Part shown: positions 28,038 through 36,768 of the stretch, piece by piece
How the letters are laid out: every line of letters starts with the position of its first letter
How positions within the stretch are numbered: position 1 is the stretch's first letter
NCBI RefSeq assembly: GCF_000830505.1
Contig: NZ_JXOK01000010.1
Span: forward strand, 1-64,000
From: Vibrio mytili
GTDB taxonomy: Bacteria; Pseudomonadota; Gammaproteobacteria; Enterobacterales; Vibrionaceae
Direction of reading: 5' to 3'
Length of the DNA: 64,000 nucleotides
Program-made: the position numbers and the translations under genes
The notes under the pieces: generated by a model
Database searches by the model: none
Told to the model about the DNA's origin: nothing
Seen by the model: only the letters and a program-made list of their open reading frames with translations

Positions 28038-28658
28038 ATGAAACAATATGGCTTTTACATCGATTCAAGTAAATGCACAGGTTGTAAGACTTGCCAGCTT
28101 GCTTGTAAAGATTATCGGGACTTGGATGTGAAGCGAAACTATCGCCGTGTGTATGAATACGCAGGCGGTGGTTTTGTGCAAGATGGCGACACATGGATTC
28201 AAAATGATGTGTTCTCTTATTATTTATCCATAGCGTGTAATCACTGCGCTGATCCTGCGTGTGTCAAAGTATGCCCGTCGGGTGCGATGCATAAACGCAA
28301 AGAAGACGGTCTTGTTGTGGTTGCGGAAGACGTTTGTATCGGTTGTCAGCACTGCGCTAACGCGTGTCCTTATGGTGCGCCTCAGTTCGATAAGGAAAAA
28401 GGGCACATGACAAAATGCGACGGTTGTTATCAACGCGTGGCTGAAGGTAAACAGCCGATGTGTGTGGAATCTTGCCCGTTACGTGCATTGGAATTTGGTG
28501 AAATCCACGTTCTACGTGAGAAATATGGTTCGACAGCAGACGTTGCACCGTTGCCATCATCACATCTTACGTTCCCAAATATCGTGATTAAATTGAACAA
28601 AAATGCCAAACCAACGGGTGATACCAGTGGTTACTTGGCGAACCCTCAGGAGGTGTAA
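28038..28658 (+). CDS. dmsB: DMSO reductase iron-sulfur subunit B
   Basis: 206 residues, the E. coli DmsB length. Four ferredoxin-like cysteine groups bind four [4Fe-4S] clusters: CTGCKTCQLACKD near residue 14, CNHCADPACVKVCP near 66, CIGCQHCANACPYG near 99 and CDGCYQRV...CVESCP near 126-146. It carries electrons from DmsC to DmsA. It begins 11 bases after dmsA and abuts dmsC. Confidence 0.97.
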   Translation: MKQYGFYIDSSKCTGCKTCQLACKDYRDLDVKRNYRRVYEYAGGGFVQDGDTWIQNDVFSYYLSIACNHCADPACVKVCPSGAMHKRKEDGLVVVAEDVCIGCQHCANACPYGAPQFDKEKGHMTKCDGCYQRVAEGKQPMCVESCPLRALEFGEIHVLREKYGSTADVAPLPSSHLTFPNIVIKLNKNAKPTGDTSGYLANPQEV

Positions 28659-28659
28659 G

Positions 28660-29505
28660 ATGATTTTTCATGAGTATTCCTTAATCTTCTTCACTGTACT
28701 GGCGCAAACGGCTGTTGGTGCATATCTGCTCGTGAGTGCGCGGTCTTTGGCACTCGGGTTCGATGACAAGAAAATTAACAGCTATAAAGTGCCGATGTTT
28801 GCATTATGGGCAATCATGGGTATTGGCTTTCTGTTTTCTATCACGCATCTGGGTTCTCCTTTACGTGCATTTAACTCGTTTAATCAACTGGGTTCGGCGT
28901 GGCTATCCAATGAAGTGTTCTTTGGGGCTGCTTTCTTTGCGGTTGGTGGCTTACAGTGGCTGCTTTCTGTATTGAAAGTGGGCGGAACTGCTATCCAAAA
29001 AGCATTGATGGTTGTGGCGATGGTTCTGGGGTGTATCTTTATGTATGCGATGGTTAACGTCTACATGATTAATACTGTCCCTACGTGGTTCAATATTTAC
29101 ACGCCGTTAAGCTTTGTTATGACAATGGCTGTGTGTGGCTTATTGTTATCACAGTTGGTTATTGTTGCTGCAAATGACAGCCGTTTCGCGGTAGATCGTA
29201 ACATCATCATGTTCGCAGTTGTCGCCGTTGCAATCAGTCTGGCGGTGACAGTGGGTAAAATGAACCTTGTTGGTGATATTCAAAGCTCGATCGTTAAAGC
29301 CTCTGATTTGGTTGATGGCCTTGGAAGTTATCTCAGTGTTCAAGTGTTGTTGCTGTTGGCGGGGCTGCTCATTTGGGTGCTTCCAATGATCAACAAAACC
29401 GCTGTCAATCCGATTAACTTAACCGTCGCATTGGTACTGATTATCGCTTCGGAGTTAATTGGTCGTGGATTATTTTATAGTTTGCACATGACGTCTGGTT
29501 TATAG
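28660..29505 (+). CDS. dmsC: DMSO reductase membrane anchor subunit C
   Basis: 281 residues from ATG 28660, chosen because a strong AGGAGGTG lies just upstream; the frame is open further left but inside dmsB. About eight hydrophobic segments. It anchors DmsAB to the inner membrane and oxidises menaquinol. The HEYSLIFFT start and SITHLGSPLRAFNSFNQLGSAWLS block match the family. It is the last gene of dmsABC and is followed by an intrinsic terminator. Confidence 0.95.
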   Translation: MIFHEYSLIFFTVLAQTAVGAYLLVSARSLALGFDDKKINSYKVPMFALWAIMGIGFLFSITHLGSPLRAFNSFNQLGSAWLSNEVFFGAAFFAVGGLQWLLSVLKVGGTAIQKALMVVAMVLGCIFMYAMVNVYMINTVPTWFNIYTPLSFVMTMAVCGLLLSQLVIVAANDSRFAVDRNIIMFAVVAVAISLAVTVGKMNLVGDIQSSIVKASDLVDGLGSYLSVQVLLLLAGLLIWVLPMINKTAVNPINLTVALVLIIASELIGRGLFYSLHMTSGL

Positions 29506-29555
29506 CCAAGAGCCGTGTCTCGCTAAGACAAATAGCCAGTTCCAATGTTTTGAAC

Positions 29556-29588
29556 AATCCCTCGACGTTGAAATCGAGGGATTTTTTA
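29556..29588 (+). terminator. Intrinsic terminator of dmsABC
   Basis: AATCCCTCGA / TCGAGGGATT, a perfect 10-bp stem with 8-nt loop followed by six Ts, 50 bases after the dmsC stop. Confidence 0.9.
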
Positions 29589-29988
29589 TGAACGGATGGG
29601 TTTATTATCAAAGTTCCTCTGCCTTCTTTGGCATGCCTGTGCACTATTTTTGTGCGTCTAGTTAGACCTAGTTATAAGATTCCGCTTCCTTTCTTTCCTC
29701 TTTGTGAGCTTAGTCTCAGCATCACGTTATTGATCTTCGTTTTGTCGCAAATGCACAAGTATGTGGCGCAATGCTGCATATGTGTGCATTACTTGAGCGT
29801 TATTCTCCGACAGGAAAGCCATACAAAAACACACCAGTTAGTCGCTGTTGGTTTGGTTTAAGTTGTTGTTAAAAAAGATATTCTTTATTTAGCTGAGGAT
29901 GAGACTTTTTACCACATTAAACTACCATTGTTGATTTGATTGGTCATGGAACCACCAAAACTATAATAAGCCTCAACAAGGAGACGTT
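29589..29988. promoter_or_regulatory. Control region upstream of formaldehyde dehydrogenase
   Basis: 400 bases without a credible gene. A perfect TATAAT at 29962-29967 with TTGGTC 16 bases upstream is the likely promoter, giving a leader of about 15 bases that contains the AAGGAG ribosome-binding site. Further upstream, AATGCACA (29750-29757) and TGTGCATT (29783-29790) form an 8-bp inverted repeat that could be an operator. Confidence 0.55.
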
Positions 29989-31191
29989 ATGTCCTACGAA
30001 AAATCGAACCGCGCCGTTGTTTACAAAGGCCCGGGCAAAGTTGCTGTCGAGTCTATCCCTTATCCGGAACTGGCGTTGGGCAACCGTAAGTGTGAGCACG
30101 GTGTTATTCTGAAAGTACTCACCACAAACATCTGTGGTAGTGATCAGCATATGGTTCGTGGGCGTACGACGGCAGAAGAAGGTCTCGTACTCGGCCACGA
30201 AATTACGGGCATTATCTTAGAAAAAGGTCGTGACGTTGAATTTGTTGATGTCGGCGATATTGTTTCGGTGCCATTTAACATTGCTTGTGGTCGTTGTCGT
30301 AACTGTAAATCTGGTATGACGGGAATTTGCTTGAATGTAAACCCAGCACGTCCAGGTGCCGCATACGGCTATGTTGACATGGGCGGGTGGGTCGGTGGCC
30401 AGTCTGAGTACGTGATGGTGCCATACGCAGACTTTAACCTTCTTAAATTCCCAGACCCAGATCAAGCGAGAGAGAAAATACAAGATTTGACTTTGTTGTC
30501 AGATATCTTCCCAACTGGATTTCACGGTTGTGTTACCGCAGGCGTTGGCCCGGGTTCAACAGTATACATTGCGGGAGCTGGTCCCGTTGGTTTGGCTGCA
30601 GCAGTATCGGCACAGCTTCTAGGCGCAGCGTGTGTCATCGTTGGTGATATGATTCCAGATCGGTTAGAGCAAGCACGTAGTTTTGGTTGTGAAACGATTG
30701 ACCTACGTGAAGACGGCAGCATGGAAGACAAGATTGAAGCGATTCTAAATGAGCGAGAAGTCGATTGTTTTGTTGATTGTGTTGGTTTTGAAGCGCACGG
30801 CTGTGGGTGTGGCGGACACACGAAAGAGGCACCAGCAACCGTACTAAACTCGGCGATGCAAGTAACACGTGCTGGTGGTTCTATCGGTATCCCTGGCCTT
30901 TATGTAACCGACGATCCAGGTGCAGAAGATGAAGCAGCGAAAGTCGGTGCTCTGAGCATGCGCTTTGGTCTTGGCTGGGCTAAATCGCACTCCTTCCACA
31001 CGGGCCAGTGTCCAGTGATGAAGTACCACCGCGGACTGATGCAATCCATCTTGTTTGATAAAGTGAAAATTGCAGATGCGGTTAATGTTCAAATGATTTC
31101 GCTTGATCAAGCGCCGCAAGGTTATGCCGACTTTGATGGTGGTGCAGCGAAGAAATTTGTTATTGATCCGCATGGTGAGTTCAAGTCTTAA
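29989..31191 (+). CDS. fdhA: Glutathione-independent formaldehyde dehydrogenase
   Basis: 400 residues. Zinc-dependent medium-chain dehydrogenase of the Pseudomonas putida FdhA type, oxidising formaldehyde (and often other aldehydes) to the acid with tightly bound NAD. Catalytic zinc region NICGSDQHM with GHEITG, structural zinc CGRCRNCKSGMTGIC, and Rossmann GAGPVGLAAA. The C-terminal half includes the family-typical HGCGCGGH and GLGWAKSHSFHTGQCPV. Start supported by AAGGAG 5 bases upstream. Formaldehyde is released by dimethylglycine and sarcosine demethylation, so it may support the catabolic locus at 41-49 kb (inference). Confidence 0.93.
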   Translation: MSYEKSNRAVVYKGPGKVAVESIPYPELALGNRKCEHGVILKVLTTNICGSDQHMVRGRTTAEEGLVLGHEITGIILEKGRDVEFVDVGDIVSVPFNIACGRCRNCKSGMTGICLNVNPARPGAAYGYVDMGGWVGGQSEYVMVPYADFNLLKFPDPDQAREKIQDLTLLSDIFPTGFHGCVTAGVGPGSTVYIAGAGPVGLAAAVSAQLLGAACVIVGDMIPDRLEQARSFGCETIDLREDGSMEDKIEAILNEREVDCFVDCVGFEAHGCGCGGHTKEAPATVLNSAMQVTRAGGSIGIPGLYVTDDPGAEDEAAKVGALSMRFGLGWAKSHSFHTGQCPVMKYHRGLMQSILFDKVKIADAVNVQMISLDQAPQGYADFDGGAAKKFVIDPHGEFKS

Positions 31192-31202
31192 TTGGAATAA
31201 AG

Positions 31203-31238
31203 TACCCAAATGGCCACGTAATACTGGTCATTTGGGTA
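31203..31238. repeat. TACCCA-armed hairpin after fdhA
   Basis: TACCCAAATGGCC / GGTCATTTGGGTA, a 13-bp stem with one wobble and a 10-nt loop, 11 bases after the fdhA stop. There is no T run, so it is not a classical terminator. The arms recur at 22928 and 49052. Confidence 0.6.
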
Positions 31239-31315
31239 TAGCCGCAAAATGCTTGCTTCAATTCGCCATTTGAGTATATTTACCCGTCTAATAGAAGCAC
31301 TTACTTAGGTAACCA

Positions 31316-32251
31316 ATGGATCTTGCGAGTAGACTCGAGTTGTTGCTAGAAGTTTCACAACAGGGCTCTTTTGCTCAAGCAGCGGATAAGCGTGGTATTG
31401 ACCGCTCTGTACTTTCTAAGCAGATTAGAAAGCTTGAAGAATCGTTGGGTGTTAGATTATTGAATCGCTCAACTCGTTCCTTATCACTGACGCCTGCGGG
31501 AGAGGAGATCGTCAAGCAAGCTCAGCACGTAAGAGATGCGTTAGACAAAACTCGTCAGTTGGCTGATACTTTCAGCGATACGCCCCGAGGTAACCTTAAA
31601 ATCTCCTGCACAACACTTTTTGGAAGAAGGTATCTTAAAGATTGTGCTGTTAATTTTCTTAAAAAATACCCGCAAGTTACGGTAGAAATAGTTCTGGAAG
31701 GCCGAAACGTCGATTTGATTGGTGAGCGCTATGACGTTGCATTTAGGATTGGCAGTCCGAAGGATTCTAATTTAGTCGCAAAAAAACTTGCAAATCATCA
31801 GTTACTACTACTCGCATCAAAAGAGTTTGTTGCTAATTACGGTTATCCAGAAACGCCTGAAGATCTCGCTGCATTACCAGCGGTGATTTATTCGAATAGT
31901 TCTTATCAAATGAACAAAGTCCGGCTATCACCGATTCATGATAATGAGGATAGGGATGAAGAGACCGTTACGATTACAGCGAAAGGACGTTATCACGTTA
32001 ACGAAGTTGAACTATTAATGCATGGAGCGCAATCTGGGTTGGGCTATGCTATTGTCGGTCAACTTATGCTCACCAAAAGTATTGATGAAATGGGCTTAAT
32101 CAGGTTATTGCCTGATTACAAAATTGCTTACTCCGGTGGTCTATATGCGCTCTATCCACATCGCAATCCCCCACCATTAGTCAAGTTGTTTATTGAAACT
32201 GTAGAGCAAACTATTGGCAGTCCAGCTATTTGGGAAAGCTATACGACATAA
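31316..32251 (+). CDS. LysR-family transcriptional regulator
   Basis: 311 residues: N-terminal winged HTH (FAQAADKRGIDRSVLSKQIRKLE, about 17-40, then NRSTRSLSLTPAGE) and a C-terminal periplasmic-binding-like effector domain from about residue 90 (RGNLKISC start). It belongs to the large CrgA/AaeR-like branch by its RGNL and DVAFRIG motifs. It lies 125 bases downstream of fdhA on the same strand; the target and effector are unknown. Many LysR genes control a divergent neighbour, but none is divergent here. Confidence 0.88.
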   Translation: MDLASRLELLLEVSQQGSFAQAADKRGIDRSVLSKQIRKLEESLGVRLLNRSTRSLSLTPAGEEIVKQAQHVRDALDKTRQLADTFSDTPRGNLKISCTTLFGRRYLKDCAVNFLKKYPQVTVEIVLEGRNVDLIGERYDVAFRIGSPKDSNLVAKKLANHQLLLLASKEFVANYGYPETPEDLAALPAVIYSNSSYQMNKVRLSPIHDNEDRDEETVTITAKGRYHVNEVELLMHGAQSGLGYAIVGQLMLTKSIDEMGLIRLLPDYKIAYSGGLYALYPHRNPPPLVKLFIETVEQTIGSPAIWESYTT

Positions 32252-32331
32252 AATGTTGATGAGTATTTTTTAAGCGGTGGGTATAGGGGCGATCCATTCC
32301 CCCCAGATTTATTCCTTAAAATGCAGATATC

Positions 32332-32673
32332 TTAGTCGTTAGATCTCATTGCATCAAAGTGGTAATCGACATTCAGAATTGCTCGATATTGAATATCGTC
32401 ACGAGCATAAGCAACTTCTTCAATCACAACGTTGCTATCGTCAATATTGACATCATGAACATTCGTATAGGTAAATAGGCCCAGCTTGGCTCTTAGCTCT
32501 GAACTCGACATATTTTGTAGTGATTCTGATAGATTAAAGCCCGCATCTAACGCTTGCTCTTTACTCTGGAATGTACCTAAGTCCACATTTTTTTGCTCTG
32601 TAAGTGTGATGTTTGAAGCAAATGCAGACGAAGTCATAATGATGCTTGCAGTCAATAAAGCTAACTTTTTCAT
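32332..32673 (-). CDS. DUF3316 exported protein
   Basis: 113 residues with a Sec signal peptide (MKKLALLTASIIMTSSAFA), mature part of about 94 residues. The pattern of an N-terminal NVDLGTFQSKEQALDAGF segment and a C-terminal VEEVAYARDDIQYRAILNVDYHF segment matches the DUF3316 family common in vibrios. Periplasmic, function unknown. A single-gene unit convergent with the LysR gene. Confidence 0.8.
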   Translation of the reverse strand: MKKLALLTASIIMTSSAFASNITLTEQKNVDLGTFQSKEQALDAGFNLSESLQNMSSSELRAKLGLFTYTNVHDVNIDDSNVVIEEVAYARDDIQYRAILNVDYHFDAMRSND

Positions 32674-32878
32674 AGTAAAACCTTTCTTTCTCTATTTAAT
32701 TATATCTAGATAGGTGTCTATCTCGTTTTGTTGTGATTATTATGGTTTTTTATGCTGGTTAGATAAAGATAAGAAACAGAATTTCACTATGGGCGATTTG
32801 GCACCAATCACCCATAGTGCATAAAGAAAGACAGGCGTTAGAGTGGCTATTCGGGCATGTACTATCTATCTCAGCGCA

Positions 32879-33961
32879 TCAAATTGTAGGCAGATAGGTT
32901 TTGAAGACACGTTTAGTGAGTTTAATGATGAGCTCGTAAGGGATGGTGTTTATGTGCCTGGCAACCCGCTCAATGGGCAAGTTTTCACCCCAAAACTCGA
33001 CAGCATCACCGACTTTATCCTGAGCCTCCGGACCTAAGTCTACGGTAATCATATCCATAGAAACCCGACCAGCAATCGGAACCGTTCTCCCATTAATATA
33101 AACAGGCGTTCCCTCGGGGGCACTTCTGGGGAAACCGTCACCATAGCCCATCGCGATAACACCGATATAAGTATCTCGCTGTGACGTCCATGCTTCACTA
33201 TATCCGACGGGTTGGTTTGCCTTATGTTTACGAACCGCTATTAGTTTTGATTTCAGCGTCATGGCAGGCTGCAAACCGTGTTGTTGGCCTGTCTCATTTT
33301 CGTTAGGGCAGATGCCGTAGAGTGAGATGCCTGTCCTTACATAATCCAAGTGCGAGTCTGGCCAATACAAAAGACCTGCTGAATTTGCCAACGTTTTGGG
33401 ACCAGAGTATTTCTCGGTTTGGGTAAGAAATAGATCTATCTGTTTAGGGGTTGAATTAGATGAAAGATCATCCGCATTACTAAAGTGGCTCATAAAACCC
33501 ACTGGCCCTAATATTTTTCCTGTTGCGTCTAGCTTCGCCACATAGTTTTGAAGCTCTTCTGGCTGAATGCCGATTCGGTGCATACCGGTATCGATCTTTA
33601 ACCAAACGGCAATCCCTTTGCTAATCTCTGCGTGCTTGAGATCGTCAAGTTGTTCTTCACAATGAATGACAGTATGGAAGCCTTCACGAGCAGCTAGTTC
33701 AAGGTCCGACTTACAAAAGCAGCCTTCAAGCAGCAAAATGGGTTGTTGGATGCCTACGTTTTTCAGTTCAAGTGCTTCGTCGATTCGAGCAACCGCAAAC
33801 ATATCCGCTTGAGGGAGTGACTGCGCTGTTTTAACGGCATTGTGGCCGTAAGCATCCCCCTTTATAACAGCAATTACGGATTTATCATTAGACTTGCTTT
33901 TAAGTACATCGTAATTCTTGCTTAGAGCATTTAAATTAATCACTGCTTCTGCCGTGATCAT
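32879..33961 (-). CDS. alr: Alanine racemase (PLP, fold III)
   Basis: 360 residues from ATG 33961, chosen because AAAGGA precedes it and MITAEAVINLNAL matches family N-termini; the frame is open up to 34126, with an alternative Met at 34024. The PLP lysine lies in VIKGDAYGHN (usual family form VKADAYGHG), the PLP-binding MHRIGI and the catalytic Tyr in MGYGDGFPR are present, and RVSMDMITVDLG follows. It interconverts L- and D-alanine in the cytosol; no signal peptide is present, unlike periplasmic broad-spectrum racemases. Its place beside D-glutamate and D-amino-acid genes suggests a catabolic racemase rather than the wall-synthesis copy (inference). Confidence 0.9.
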   Translation of the reverse strand: MITAEAVINLNALSKNYDVLKSKSNDKSVIAVIKGDAYGHNAVKTAQSLPQADMFAVARIDEALELKNVGIQQPILLLEGCFCKSDLELAAREGFHTVIHCEEQLDDLKHAEISKGIAVWLKIDTGMHRIGIQPEELQNYVAKLDATGKILGPVGFMSHFSNADDLSSNSTPKQIDLFLTQTEKYSGPKTLANSAGLLYWPDSHLDYVRTGISLYGICPNENETGQQHGLQPAMTLKSKLIAVRKHKANQPVGYSEAWTSQRDTYIGVIAMGYGDGFPRSAPEGTPVYINGRTVPIAGRVSMDMITVDLGPEAQDKVGDAVEFWGENLPIERVARHINTIPYELIIKLTKRVFKTYLPTI

Positions 33962-34779
33962 AGAATCCTTTCTAGAGTGCTCACAAAGCGGAGATTGACT
34001 CGTAAACTGTTGCAAATTTTCCATATTTAGTTTTCCAGATATATGTGTGCTTATTCCCTTCAGCAATATATATACCATATGGAATTTAATAACGGCACTG
34101 GATATTTTGCGATGAATTACTTCCAAATATGGTTTAATCTTTTGTTTTGGATTTCGTAGGTTTGGTCAGGAATACTTTCTTATTTTTGCGAATTTATATT
34201 CTAAATATTTTTCTTTTTATAGAATTTTAATCTTCTTTGTTTTTTTTGAACTTGGGCGTTGTTACCTGTTTTTCTTCACAGGCATTAGATTTTCGTTAAT
34301 ATTTTGCACTAAAATGGGGTGTTTTGATTTAAAGTTGTGCAATAAAGGTCGTTGAAATCACTTTTTGATCAAAGTGAGACGAAAACTGGCTAATAAATTT
34401 GGTTGAAGTGTAAATGGTGATAATCACTATATAGATGGTTTTTTTTGAAGCAAATGACCAATCTGTCGGCGTGAGCGTGTTTTTGTTAAGGTTTGTAATT
34501 ACCGATACGGTAACACAATCTATCGAATGTCCTATTTTAGATTTGTTATAAATATTGTAATCCCTGTATTTATTGGACTATTTGACTTTTTTGTCTTATG
34601 GCTGATCTGTCGAGTTTTTTAGTTGATTTTAAAGCCTGATGGGCTCAAATTTCGCAAATATAAAGTAATTTTGATTATTCTTTCCATAAAGTGCTAACAA
34701 GTTGTCACGAATTTTGCACTGTAATTTAATGTGACGCTAATATTAATAGCTGGATATACATTTAAGGAGTAAAAGCAAG
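33962..34779. promoter_or_regulatory. 818-base AT-rich divergent intergenic region (alr / dgcN)
   Basis: No credible gene on either strand. Very AT-rich with many T runs. It must hold the promoters of alr and of the dgcN operon. The dgcN ribosome-binding site AAGGAG lies at about 34764-34769. GTAATTACCGATACGGTAAC near 34494 has imperfect symmetry (GTTACC/GGTAAC-like) and may be an operator. Confidence 0.4.
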
Positions 34780-35784
34780 ATGGAACTGAGACAGCCATAT
34801 TTATTATTTTTAGGGGATGCCGCAGACGCTTTAGCAGCAAAAGTTGCGCAAGGTATACAGGCATGGCGTCCCGAATACTGCGTTGGTCAATTGCGCCTTG
34901 AAGGTTGTAATGCCGATGTGGGCCTTGATGATTTGAATGTCGCACAAGCGGTCGAAGCAGGTGCTAAAACGTTAGTTATCGGTGTTGCTAACCGAGGTGG
35001 TGTTATTTCTGAGAAGTGGGTTTCCGTGCTTATTGAAGCACTAGAATTAGGAATGGATATCGCCGCTGGGTTACATAATAAGCTGAATGACATCCCTGAA
35101 CTGGTAGAGTGCGCGAACCAACACGGTCGTCGACTTTTTGATGTGCGATATCCAACACAGGTTTATCCTGTCGCTAACGGTGTCAAACGTTCTGGTAAAC
35201 GATTACTGACCGTTGGAACGGACTGTTCTGTGGGTAAAATGTATACGTCTCTTGCGATAGAAAAAGAAATGAAAGCGCGCGGGATGGACGTCGATTTTCG
35301 TGCAACGGGCCAGACCGGAATTTTAATTACTGGGACGGGGGTTAGCGCGGACTGTGTTGTAGCTGACTTTATTGCTGGGGCAATCGAAACCATTACACCA
35401 GAAAACGATCCGCAGCATTGGGATGTAGTTGAAGGCCAAGGTTCTCTTTTTCACGCCTCGTTTGCGGGTGTTACCACGGGTTTGATTCATGGCGCCCAAG
35501 CCGATGCGCTAGTTTTATGTCACGAGCCAACCCGTACTCATATGCGCGGCTTACCAAGCTATCCATTGCCCGATCTTAAAACATGTATCGACGCCAATAT
35601 TGCAACAGCTAAGCTCACCAACCCGAGCGTTCAGTTTGTTGGGGTATCTATAAATACATCTGGCTTAGGCGAAAATGAAGCGATGGAATACATGGATAAA
35701 GTCGAGTCAGAGCTCGGTTTACCTGTGGTCGATCCTTTCCGTCAAGGTGTGGCGCGTATTGTCGATAAATTAACGGAGATATAA
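34780..35784 (+). CDS. dgcN: DUF1611 N-acetyltransferase, DgcN type
   Basis: 334 residues, cytosolic. N-terminal Rossmann-like domain and a C-terminal P-loop domain with the Walker-like GTDCSVGKMYTSLAIEKEM near residue 147 and EGQGSLFHASFAG near 222, the layout of DUF1611 proteins. The DgcN family in marine bacteria has been described as acetylating D-glutamate with acetyl-CoA to N-acetyl-D-glutamate, ahead of racemisation by DgcA. Its stop codon overlaps the start of the epimerase gene, so they are translationally coupled, which supports that role. Confidence 0.82.
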   Translation: MELRQPYLLFLGDAADALAAKVAQGIQAWRPEYCVGQLRLEGCNADVGLDDLNVAQAVEAGAKTLVIGVANRGGVISEKWVSVLIEALELGMDIAAGLHNKLNDIPELVECANQHGRRLFDVRYPTQVYPVANGVKRSGKRLLTVGTDCSVGKMYTSLAIEKEMKARGMDVDFRATGQTGILITGTGVSADCVVADFIAGAIETITPENDPQHWDVVEGQGSLFHASFAGVTTGLIHGAQADALVLCHEPTRTHMRGLPSYPLPDLKTCIDANIATAKLTNPSVQFVGVSINTSGLGENEAMEYMDKVESELGLPVVDPFRQGVARIVDKLTEI

Positions 35785-36758
35785 TGAAGGTTAATCTCTA
35801 TACCAAAAGTTGGCCTATTCGCGGAAGTTTTACGATTTCCCGAGGCAGTAAAACTCACGCTGAGACGATTATCGTGGAAATTGAGCATCATGGCGTTAAA
35901 GGACGAGGTGAGTGCGTTCCCTATGGTCGATATGGTGAATCAATAAATAGTGTTTTAGAACAGATTCAAGGTGTAGTGACAGCAATCGAAGTGGGTATAA
36001 GCCGGGAGGCTTTACAGTCTTTACTCCCTTCTGGTGCGGCACGGAATGCGGTGGATTGTGCTCTATGGGACCTAGATTGCAAACTAAGTGGTGAATCCAT
36101 CTGGAACAAAACCGGTTTGGACCCCCAAACCTTAACGACGGCGTATACGCTTTCCCTAGACACGCCAGAAAGCATGGAAAAAGCCGCCATAAAACACTCG
36201 CATCGACCACTGCTTAAGTTGAAGTTAGGTGGTCCGGAAGATTTGGCGCGAGTACAGGCAGTGCGTCGTGGCGCTCCCAATTCAGAGATTATTCTGGATG
36301 CCAATGAGGCGTGGACGGTCGAGACTTATCAGCGGTTAATTCCAGAGCTTTTGACGCTAAACGTCTCTATGATTGAACAGCCTTTCCATGCAGATGAACA
36401 CCATGTACTTGATGGATTAGAACGGCCAATTACCATTTGTGCCGATGAATCGTGCCATGATCAAGCAAGCCTTAAACATGTTATTGGTCGATACGACATG
36501 ATTAACATCAAGCTCGATAAAACCGGTGGTTTGACAGAAGCTTTGGCGCTTAAAGCGAAGGCCGAAGCGGCGGGGTTACGTGTTATGGTCGGCTGTATGG
36601 TGGCATCGTCATTGAGCATGGCTCCCGCATTTGTTGTGGCTCAAGGGGCCGAGGTTGTGGATTTAGATGGCCCGCTATTGCTGAGTGAAGACATTGAGCA
36701 CGGCTTTGAATTTGACAACAATTCTATGCTGCCTTTCCGCAGTGAATTGTGGGGATAG
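35784..36758 (+). CDS. dgcA: Enolase-superfamily epimerase, N-acetyl-D-glutamate racemase type (DgcA)
   Basis: 324 residues. Mandelate racemase/dipeptide epimerase-like member of the enolase superfamily: capping domain with GRGECVPYGRYGES, then a barrel with acid/base lysines in KLKLGG and NIKLDK and metal ligands in ILDANEAW, MIEQPF and CADES. Paired by a one-base overlap with dgcN. In the described D-Glu pathway this enzyme converts N-acetyl-D-Glu to N-acetyl-L-Glu. An L-Ala-D/L-Glu dipeptide epimerase is the main alternative. The symbol dgcA is also used for the unrelated dimethylglycine enzyme at 42.9 kb. Confidence 0.82.
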   Translation: MKVNLYTKSWPIRGSFTISRGSKTHAETIIVEIEHHGVKGRGECVPYGRYGESINSVLEQIQGVVTAIEVGISREALQSLLPSGAARNAVDCALWDLDCKLSGESIWNKTGLDPQTLTTAYTLSLDTPESMEKAAIKHSHRPLLKLKLGGPEDLARVQAVRRGAPNSEIILDANEAWTVETYQRLIPELLTLNVSMIEQPFHADEHHVLDGLERPITICADESCHDQASLKHVIGRYDMINIKLDKTGGLTEALALKAKAEAAGLRVMVGCMVASSLSMAPAFVVAQGAEVVDLDGPLLLSEDIEHGFEFDNNSMLPFRSELWG

Positions 36759-36768
36759 GGGAACGACA

